Shown: one piece after another, positions 1-9,000 of the stretch
Layout of the letters: every line of letters begins with the position of its first letter
Position numbering within the stretch: position 1 is the first letter of the stretch
IMG/VR virus record: IMGVR_UViG_3300044825_000703
Span: 1 to 60,040 of that record
Reading direction: 5' to 3' (one strand)
From: a virus
Length of the DNA: 60,040 nt
Program-made: the position numbers and the translations under genes
Notes under the pieces: model-generated
Told to the model about the DNA's origin: nothing
What the model saw: the letters and a program-made list of their open reading frames with translations, nothing else
Databases searched by the model: none

Positions 1-130
1 TGAAGAAGGATAGTCTCCGGGCCTGCTTGAGACGGCACAGGGCTTCTACTCTCGTGGCTATCAAGACGTATACGCCCCGTATCTTCAATCTCCGTATGCG
101 GGCGCTGGTCGCGTGGCTGGCTTGGAAACA
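1..130. repeat. Terminal overlap, left copy
   Basis: Identical to 59911-60040 except base 13 (G here, T at 59923). The right copy keeps the reading frame of a gene that spans the join; the left copy has an in-frame TAG at 11-13. This is most simply the overlap left when a circular or terminally redundant genome is assembled, with one error or variant base at the contig edge. A true short terminal repeat is possible but less likely, because it would lie inside a coding sequence. Confidence 0.9.
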
Positions 131-1207
131 GGTCCGGGCACGGCTGGTGGCCAGTTCTATAGCGGGATCATGGGGCTGACGCAACCTGGTGCATTTGGCG
201 CGGCACAGGGGTTGTTGGGCCAAGCTGGACAGGGCTTGGCGGGCGCTCTAGGGACGCAGTCGCAAAACGTAGCTGCACCATCGCTGACTCAGTATCAGAT
301 GGCACCCACGCAAATGGTTTCGCCCCAGCAGTTGCAGCAGTTTCAGATGGCTGCACCGGCGACCTTTGGTGAAGCGCAAGCCCAGCAGTACATGTCTCCG
401 TACATGCAGAACGTTGTGGATGTCGCCAAGCGGAAGGCGATGGAAGATGCACAGCGGGGACAGCTTCAGGCCAATCTCGGTGCGGGTCGCAGGGGCTCGC
501 TAGGATCCTCTGGTCAGCTTCTGGCGACGACTGAACGCGAGCGCAACCTAGGCACTCAACTGGGTGATATTCAGGCTCGCGGCCTTCAAGAGGCATACAC
601 CAGTGCTCAGACTCAGTTTGAGCGTGATCGTGCAGCGCAAATGCTCGCGCAACAAAGGAACCTTGAAGCCCAGCTTGGTGTTCAACAGTTGGGCTCTGGC
701 CAGGCATTGACCGCGCAACAGGCAAACCAACAAGCGGCCCTTGAGGCGGCTCGTCAGAATTTGTCAGCAGCACTGGGTGTTCAACAGCTTGGCGCAAGCC
801 AGTCATTGAGTGCTCAACAGGCGAATCAACAGGCGGCGCTTGAGGCAGCTCGTCAACGGATGGCGGCCGCACAGGGCCTTGGCTCTCTTGCATCACAGGC
901 TGGTCAACTAGGCACTCTTCAGCAGGCGGCAGACATTGACCGTCTCAAGATGCTCGGTGCGTATAGTGAGCTTGAGCGGGGCTTAGAGCAGCAGCGTCGT
1001 GATCTTGGGTATCAGGACCTGATGCGACAGGTTCAGTTCCCGGAACAGCAATTGATGGGTATGTCGAGCTTGCTTCGAGGAGTTCCGATGGGTGATCGTA
1101 TCGGTACCACCACTCAGGCAACGCCGCCTCCCAGTTTCTTGAGTCAGTTGTCTGGCCTAGGCTTGACTGGCCTGAGTCTCTACAATCTTGCTAATCCCAA
1201 TCGCTAA
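14..1207 (+). CDS. Gln/Ala-rich internal or structural protein, 3' part (5' part at 59822)
   Basis: Joined with 59822-60040 across the contig ends, this gives about 431 residues. The middle is rich in Gln and Ala and is predicted largely helical, with two consecutive 33-residue repeats (672-869). The C-terminus carries Gln-Gln and hydrophobic heptads. The family is not recognised by enzymatic motif. Its position before two other non-enzymatic late proteins and the polyvalent giant suggests an internal virion or tail-associated protein. The only oddity is the TAG at 11-13, which the other copy of the same bases reads as TAT (Tyr), so it is probably a contig-edge error. The next gene follows 9 bases after the stop. 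Confidence 0.75.
   Translation, partial: SPGLLETAQGFYSRGYQDVYAPYLQSPYAGAGRVAGLETGPGTAGGQFYSGIMGLTQPGAFGAAQGLLGQAGQGLAGALGTQSQNVAAPSLTQYQMAPTQMVSPQQLQQFQMAAPATFGEAQAQQYMSPYMQNVVDVAKRKAMEDAQRGQLQANLGAGRRGSLGSSGQLLATTERERNLGTQLGDIQARGLQEAYTSAQTQFERDRAAQMLAQQRNLEAQLGVQQLGSGQALTAQQANQQAALEAARQNLSAALGVQQLGASQSLSAQQANQQAALEAARQRMAAAQGLGSLASQAGQLGTLQQAADIDRLKMLGAYSELERGLEQQRRDLGYQDLMRQVQFPEQQLMGMSSLLRGVPMGDRIGTTTQATPPPSFLSQLSGLGLTGLSLYNLANPNR
672..869 (+). repeat. Two tandem 99-bp coding repeats
   Basis: Two in-frame 33-codon units (about 672-770 and 771-869) encode LGVQQLG..., then AQQANQQAALEAARQ. The protein is strongly conserved between units while third codon positions differ, so the duplication is old and kept under selection. 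Confidence 0.8.
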
Positions 1208-1216
1208 GGAATCGCT

Positions 1217-3070
1217 ATGAGCATTCTTGACGCTCTGCGAGTTCAACAGGCCGAGAATAGCTCGGTGCGTGATCTAGCCATGCTTCCCCAAGCGCAGATC
1301 ATCAAGCTCGCTCAGATGGGCCAGATCCCGCCTGCGGTGGTTCCTATCATCATCAGTGAGAAAGCCCGCATGTCGCAACAAGCGGCACAGATGCAGGCTG
1401 CTCAATCGCCAGCACCTCCGACGGTTTTGGAACAGGCTATGGCACAGAATGCCCAAGCTGAAGTTCCATTGACAGGCGTGGCCGCAATCCCAACGCAGAT
1501 GTTCAATGAGCAGAACTACGCATCGGGTGGGATCGTGGCGTTTGATGATGGCGGAGAGGTTCGGACCGGCGTCAGGAAAATGCCTAGTCCAACATTTGAT
1601 AAAGAAGAACAAGAGTTGATGGCGGAGTACCTTAAAAAGATCGACGATGGTCGTTTAATGGCCGCATTATCCAAGCGCGAAGGGATGCCAACTGTTGCAC
1701 AGCTTTTAGCAGCCAAGGCTCTTGGGGACGGCGAGGTTTCGGTAGGTGCAACTGGTACGCCCAAAGAGTTGCAGGCCATTATGGCAGGCTACTCGCGGCC
1801 GTTTGCAGGAGGACAATTGGGCGTCAATGCAGCCATTCCGGCAAGAAGCCCGAAAACTCCACAGTTGGGCTTGTCGTATGCAAGGCGGTTTAACAACGGT
1901 GGGATCGTAGCGTTTAGCCAGGGCGGTTTGTACTCCTCTCCCGGCGAAGCAGACATCTATGCCCCGAGCGAATCAGAGTACGTTGCACCGGGTCCTGCTG
2001 TAGGAAGTCTTGATGCCTACATCCGTGAAGCCGCAGCTCGTCGTGCTGAGGCGAGGAAGCCATCAGAAGCCATGCTGGCTCTTGAGAGGTCTCTAACAGA
2101 ACCCGGTCGTTTCCGTGAGGCCAAAGATGAAGCCCGTAACTTGGCGCTGTTGCAGGCCGGTCTAGGCATCCTCGGTGGCACATCACCGTATGCCCTCCAG
2201 AACATCGGCCGTGGTGCTGCGGGGGCCGTGGAGTCATACGGTACCCAGATGCGCGACATCCGTGGACAAGAGCGTGAAGCCTTGCGTCAACGTGCTGCAC
2301 TGGATCTGAAGAAGCAGGAGGCAGCTCTGGCCGACATCGCATCGGGTGAAGCCCAGTATACGGCTGCACAGAAGGCGGCTTTGGAAGAGAAGAAGCTGGC
2401 TTCGAGAGAAGAGATCGAACGCCAACGTGCCGAGTCTGCCGAGCGTCTTACAGAGCTGCGGAATGAAGCGCTCCTGCGCTCTATGGGTGGTGGCCGTGAA
2501 ACGGATCGCCGTGGCTTTGTGAGCGACTATGTGCAAGGAATGCGAGCAACAGGCGACACCAGGCCAGAGGAGATCCTGCGGCTTGAAGGGCAAAAGGAGT
2601 TCAATAACCAACAAGCTCGTTTTGGATTGGCCGAAACACAACTCCAAGCAACAATCATCAATCAAGTTGATAATGAGATTTTGCAGCGTCAACGCGAAAT
2701 GACCAGAAGCGATAAAGAGGCTCTGCGAGAATGGAAAAAGAGAGATGAAAACAATACAGCGGCTGATTACTGGAGAGCAGAACGAGATCGCAGGGTGACT
2801 GAAAAGTTTGCAGAACTTGCAGCTCGAACTGGTGCTGCACCTGCCGCTCAACCTGCTGCGCCAAGAACCCAACGCCAACCATCGAGTCAACCACCAGACT
2901 TCTCAAAGCTGCCAGGTTTCCCGCCGGGTGTCACTGCTGGAAAGTTTGTGCCAGGCAAAGGATGGGAAGTGCTTCAAAACGGCAAGCTGATTGGTCACGC
3001 TGAAGAAAGCCAGCCGATTCTTCCCGCAGAATCCAGCATCTCATCGTTTGTCAGAGGTCGAAAGGATTGA
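1217..3070 (+). CDS. Late structural protein with GGIVAF motifs and coiled coil
   Basis: 617 residues, ATG with GGAA upstream. Two short motifs recur: ASGGIVAFDDGG (near residue 100) and NNGGIVAFSQGG (near 225). Residues about 330-430 are Ala/Glu/Arg/Lys-rich and helical, probably coiled coil, then come a Pro/Ala/Gln linker and a C-terminal tail ILPAESSISSFVRGR. That tail is repeated near the N-terminus of the next protein (ILPPEASISSFVKGR), hinting at a shared docking or processing signal. No enzyme motif is seen. It is probably an internal virion or tail protein made with the polyvalent protein three bases downstream. Confidence 0.7.
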   Translation: MSILDALRVQQAENSSVRDLAMLPQAQIIKLAQMGQIPPAVVPIIISEKARMSQQAAQMQAAQSPAPPTVLEQAMAQNAQAEVPLTGVAAIPTQMFNEQNYASGGIVAFDDGGEVRTGVRKMPSPTFDKEEQELMAEYLKKIDDGRLMAALSKREGMPTVAQLLAAKALGDGEVSVGATGTPKELQAIMAGYSRPFAGGQLGVNAAIPARSPKTPQLGLSYARRFNNGGIVAFSQGGLYSSPGEADIYAPSESEYVAPGPAVGSLDAYIREAAARRAEARKPSEAMLALERSLTEPGRFREAKDEARNLALLQAGLGILGGTSPYALQNIGRGAAGAVESYGTQMRDIRGQEREALRQRAALDLKKQEAALADIASGEAQYTAAQKAALEEKKLASREEIERQRAESAERLTELRNEALLRSMGGGRETDRRGFVSDYVQGMRATGDTRPEEILRLEGQKEFNNQQARFGLAETQLQATIINQVDNEILQRQREMTRSDKEALREWKKRDENNTAADYWRAERDRRVTEKFAELAARTGAAPAAQPAAPRTQRQPSSQPPDFSKLPGFPPGVTAGKFVPGKGWEVLQNGKLIGHAEESQPILPAESSISSFVRGRKD

Positions 3071-3073
3071 GTT

Positions 3074-6000
3074 ATGCGCTTCGTTCCGCTTGATGCTGCT
3101 GAACAGTCGGTCACTCAATTTCGCTTCGTTCCACTTGATCAACCGGCTCCGGCAAAGGAGCCGCAGGTAATTGACCGTGCGCCAGAAGAGTTCCCGCCTG
3201 GTATTGCCAGTTCTAGCCCTATGCGGCTACCGAGAGATTTCTCAATCCCGGTAGAGACGCCTCCGGTCGCTGGGCTTCAGCCCGTTCAAGAGACGGAACC
3301 CATTCTGCCTCCAGAGGCCAGCATTTCGTCGTTCGTCAAAGGACGAGAGCCTGAGCTTACCGAGTACACGCCAACCCTCATGCAGCGGATTGCAGAGTTG
3401 CTGCCGAGCAACAGAGCAAGGGCGCTGAACGAATACATTGCACGTCAGATTGCCCGTGAACGCGGCATTCCTATTGAACAGGTCTACACCGAAGCGGGCG
3501 GCGCTCGGCCGATCTTCAACCCTGAAGGACGACCTCCAGTCACTGCGGCTGTTGAGGCGGCTGAAGTTGTTGCCAAGGAGATCCCAGAGATCCCGGCTGG
3601 TGCAGCCACGGCGGCATTGCGAGCGTATCGTGCGGGCGAGATTCCGGTTGCCGATCAATCATGGGTTGACCGTGCGATCACCGCGATGAACCCTGAGCGG
3701 CAGGGCAAACCGGACCCGAACTATCAAGCCTTCCAAGGTCTCGGGCCGTCTATTGGATTCAGTCTAGCCAACTTGGTTGCATCCGTTGTCGCTGGGTCTG
3801 CGGCCACCACTGTGACCGGCGGCAATCCTGTTGCCGGTGTTGCGGCCGGAATGGCGGCATCAGGGACTGTTGCTTATCGAGCAAGCAAGGATGAGTTCCT
3901 TGAGCGGGTCAAGAAGAAGCTCGATAAAGAATCAACAAACTTGTATGGCAAGCCACTGGGCAAAGATGACTGGGAGGCCGCAAAGGAAGAGTTTGACTCT
4001 GCTGCAACGCAATACGGCCTTTGGGAAGCCATTCCTGAAGCGGTCAGCAATGCGATCTTCCTGAAGGCGTTTTCCGGTCCTGCCAAGGGGATGTCGCAGT
4101 CGATGCTTGCGTCTGTTGGACAGAAAGCGGGTGCTCTCGCTGCGGAACAGGCTACCGAGACCGTCACGGCGCTCGGCCAGAACGCAGCCGAACGCAAGGC
4201 CAAGCTCACCGAACAAGAGCTGTCTGTTGCTGATGCCTTCCGTCAACAGTTCGTGCAAACCTTGTTGACCAGCGGCGTCATGGCTGGTGGCATGAAAGGC
4301 AAAGAGCTTGCCACTGATTTCTACCGGACCTATGTGGAGCCTCGCGTAGATCCGGCATCCGCGCTGGGTCGGGCAATTCAGGCCGATATTGAAGCAGTCG
4401 CTTTCAGTCCAGAGGCAATTCAACGGGAAGCGGCGTTCTTGATGGCCACAGGTGCTCGGCCACAAGGCTTGGCAGAGCTTGCTCGTGCAGTTGCTATACC
4501 TCCTGCCACCCCAGAAGAGCCAGAAGCCCCCGAGGCTCCTGAAGCGCCTGTTGTACGGGCTGAACCCACGCTGCCTGAAGTTACCCCCGAAGCGCCGGGC
4601 CGAGCTGAACCAACGCTTGAAACCGAGCCTACGGTTGACGGCCAGGCTGAACCTACTCTCCCGGCCGAAGAAGAGCCTGTTGTTCTCCGTCCTACCCGAC
4701 GAGGACCGCCGGTTGAAGAAGTCATTGAGGACGTTCCAGCCATTCCCGGAATGCCGAGCATTGAAGAACCGTCCTATGTGTTCACGCCGATTGATGGAGG
4801 TGTAACGCCTGTTGCACCAACGGCTGAAACGCCGCCTGCTGAGCCTTTAGTCACCCCTACCTCCGCCGCAGCAGCGGTTCCCGTAGAGCCGACTGTTCCA
4901 ACCTTCGTAAAAGCCAAGGAAACAGAACCCGAGCCGCCGAACCTTGAAGCGCAGGGTCTTGCTACGGTTGAAGTCCCACTCAACCAGCTCTCGCTATCCA
5001 AAGATGTTCCGCAGTTCAAGCTCGGGGCGACGGCCAAAGGCGTTGTTGAGCCTTTGGGTGGCAAGTTTGAGCGGACTGGTGTTGCACCGATTCAGGTCTG
5101 GCGCAGGCTGGACGGATCGCTTGAGGTGATCTCTGGTCGGCATCGGTTTGACTTGGCCCAGCGTAGTGGTGAGAAGACCATCCCGGCCCAGATTCACGAT
5201 GAAGCCCAAGGGTTTACCCGTGATCACGCAGCGGTACTCGACGCTGAACTAAACATTCGAGACGGACAAGGAAAGGCAAAAGACTATGTCAACTACTTCA
5301 AAGCGAGTGGCATCGACCGCGAGACAGCCGAGTCAAGAGGACTACTGGCAAGGGCGACGGGCAAGCGGGCTTACACAATCGCAACTCAAGGCAGTGATGA
5401 GCTCCTTGCCGCCCTTCGTGCCGACGCAATCCCAGAAGAAGCCGCGTTCTACATCGCGCTGAACGCTCCGAACGACTCTCGGATTCAGGCGGTCGGCATC
5501 AATGCCATGAACAATGGCAAGACGATGAACATGGCAGTCAACACCATGCAGGCCGTCCAGGCACTTGCGGGTGAGCAGGGTGTGACTGTAGACATGTTTG
5601 GGCTTGACGACAGTGCGATCCGCGAAGCTGAAGCGATGGCGAAGATCGCCTCACGCAAACAGCGAGAACTCCAAACTCGGCTATCAGCGATTACCGGTGC
5701 CTCAAAGAATCCGGCTCTTGCCAAGGCAGAAGGCATCGACATCAAGGATCCCGAAGCAGTCAAGCGTCGCATTGAAGAACTAAGGCAACAGAAGGCTGCG
5801 TGGGAGAACTGGCAGACCAATTCCGATTTGATTGCCGAGGTGCGTGCTGAACGCGGCACACCACCCCCGGAGCTTCAGCTTACCGGCGAAACGGAAGCAG
5901 AGATCAGGGCTCGTGAAGAAGCGGAACAAGCCGGTGCCACCGAAGCCGAGAAGAAGCGCCAAGCTGATCTTGCTCGGGATATGTTCGCGCTCGAAGGTGA

Positions 6001-9000
6001 AGCAGCCCCGACTGAGGTGAAGCCGCCTGAGCAAGCGGGCATGTTTGAGGAAACCCCGGTTATTGAACCAGTCGCGGAGCAAGCAGTGGAAGCTCCGGCC
6101 CCAGAAGCCCCCGCTGTTGCGCCCGAGATCGAGAGACTACAAAAGACCTACGACGACGCAAAGGCGGCACTAGACGCACTCGGCCCAGAGCCTCCCAAGC
6201 CTCGTACCGAGCGTCAGTTCTTCGGCAAGAATGGCCGAGAAGGTGCGGATCCCGAGACCGTCCGTCGATACGACGAGGGAGTGAAGAAGTACAACTCGTG
6301 GAAGCGTAAGTACGGCAAGCTCAAGAAGGACGAGGTTGATGCGAGTAACGCCTTGTTCCGTGCAACACAACCCACGAAGGCACAGGTCAAAGAAGAAACC
6401 AAACTCGTTGAAGACACAACCAAGGCCGTCCTTGAAGCCAAGCTCAATGACTTCATGGTGGGCGACCAAGTAAGGTTTGGTAATACTCCCGGAGTCGTGA
6501 TTGGTCTTGAAGGCGACTACGTTCGCTTCCGTCCTGATGCAGCTCGCTCGCCCAAAGCGTATCAGCGAGTGCCCAAGACATCCCTCACGATGGTCGCTCG
6601 ACCCGATACAACCAGTGAGGTTTCGTATTCAAAAGGCCAGGACAGCAAGTTTGGAGAAGAAGCGGGTCAACTGAATGCCGATATGGGCGGCTTGATCCAG
6701 TTGCTTGGCGCAAACATGTATGCGTCCAACTTGGCCGACGTCACCGTCAAGGAGCTGCTGCAAAACGCCTTCGATGCGGTCAAAGGTGCTGTGTCTTCCA
6801 AAAAAGGACCAGCGCTGTACAAGACCGGATCTATTGAGATCAAAGTTGACTCCGGTACGAGAACGATCTCAATCAAAGACAACGCTCGTGGCATGACGCC
6901 AGAGATTGTCCGTGATGCGTTCTTTACTATCGCCGGGTCAGAGAAGTCTGATCTTGATCCTAGCGAGCGCAGCGGTGGTCTTGGTCTAGCCAAGATGGGC
7001 TTCATGCTTGGATCGGATCGGCTTCAGCTTGATACGGTTCGAGACGGAGTTCGTATCAAGGTTGATACAACGGCCAAAGACATTGCAAACAACAACTTCA
7101 AGATTGTTAAGTCGCCCGCTCCAAAGAAAGAACACGGCACTACAGTGACCGTTACGATTCCTGAAAACTACACCGATCCAAGGACCGGAGAAGCAAAACC
7201 GATCTGGTTTCCGTGGAGTGTTCGTAGCATTTCGCCTCTGACCAAACCGTTGATTGGCCCAGTGAAGGTTGACGTTGACATCAATGGTGACAAGCAAACC
7301 CTTCCGGTAGGGACCAACTTTCCAGAAGACAAATATCAATCCTTCAAAGCAAACTTTGATTGGGGTTCAGCCGACATATACTTTGGAATCGAACGTAAGT
7401 CAGATACTTGGCAGACAAACCATCAAGTTCTTTCAAGCGGCGTTTATCAGTTTGATCAAGAATTCACGCTGAACAAAGAAAAGATTCCATACGACATCAT
7501 TGTCAATGTAAAACCAAATGTCGATGCAAAACACCCCGACTATCCGTTTGAGAACAGTCGAGAGCGGTTTAAGGGTAGGCTGAAAAACGACATTGGTTCG
7601 TTGACCAATTATCTCGGCACGATTGCCCGTGGCTATGAGGCTGCTGGACTACAGGAGTCTTTCAAGGGAATCGTCTCCATGCCTCGTGTCGAGGCTGGCG
7701 CTGACATAGCAGGGATGGCGGATAAGCTCAAGAAGAGCTTTGGCACACAGGGCGCTCAAGCCCCGTCAGAACTCAAGCCGTTGCCTAAAGAAGTCACCAT
7801 CACGCCTACTGAGGTGCGAGATACCAGAACTCAACAGGTTTTGGTAGACACCCAAAAAGCAGCAGAAAAAGAGAAGGCGTCCACATTCAAGGGTGAAAAG
7901 GTCAAAGAGTCCAAGGACTTTATGATCGACCTGAAGCAAGATCCAAAACTACCAATCTTCCACAACAACACCAACGTAGACTTCGTTGAGGTTGGTAGGG
8001 ACTATGGCGACCCTGAGCAGTTCTTTGCTGAACTCGGGACGCTGATGGTTGAGATGAAAGAGGATCTTGCCAAGAGCGGCATCTACGGCTACGAGAAGCT
8101 GTCACCTGACAACCTGTTCTTTGCTGGCATCTCGATTGACAAGGACTACGGTGGCGTACACATCAAGGTTCCGTACAAGGCCGTCTTGATCAATCCGTTC
8201 TATGACTGGGGTGCAAGAACCCTGTTTGGCGTTCGAGGCAACATCTTGAACACGATGATCCATGAGATCGCCCATACGGGTTCGATGGATCACGGCGTGG
8301 CTCACAACGGCCAGATGATCAAGGTCGAGCAGTACCTGAACGACGAAGGCTTGATGGATTACTATCGTGACGCGATCCTGGATGTGCTGCGTCGCCACGA
8401 GTCAACATTCACTGCAATGAGGGATGCTTATGGACGATCTACAACAAAGAACACTGCAAAGTCTCTTGAGGATGTCCAGAAAGACGCCGCCGCAGCATCG
8501 GCTAGAGGAGATCGAGGCCGGGGTGCGGACGAGGCTGGGACTGTACCGGCAGGAGAAGGACAAGGAAGGGGCGAAGGTGTACGAGCAACTGCTGCCAGTC
8601 GTGCTGAAGGCGAAGTCGGCGGCCGACCTGGAGAAGCTGGTCGCGTAGAGCCTGCCGACCAAGCAGAGCGCGAGCGTGTTGACGAGCTCCTAGATGAGTT
8701 CAACCGTCCCAAGGTGACTGGCCGAGAGCTGGAGACGGTTAAGTCTAGGCTGATGCCCAGCACATCGTCTATCCGATCCACCTTCAAGGAGATGGTTGAT
8801 AACCCGTCCCAAGCGGTCAACATGATCTTCGGGCCGTTGAATCGAGGGATTGCTCAGGCTCGGAACTATCTGTTCTTCTCCGGGGCCGGACTGGAAGAAG
8901 CCGATGCCAAGCGGTATGCAAATCAGGTCAGGACCGCCAACGATGAGGCCACGGCTACTTTGGCCCTCGACAACATGCTCCACGGCAACGGTATTGCCGT

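Noticed and set aside
1-130. 130-bp direct repeat considered as a biological terminal repeat
   Set aside because: It lies inside a coding sequence and has the length expected of assembly overlap; packaging ends cannot be inferred from it.
168-896. Minus-strand ORF of 242 codons
   Set aside because: Antisense to the Gln/Ala-rich gene; low-complexity Pro/Ser/His translation.
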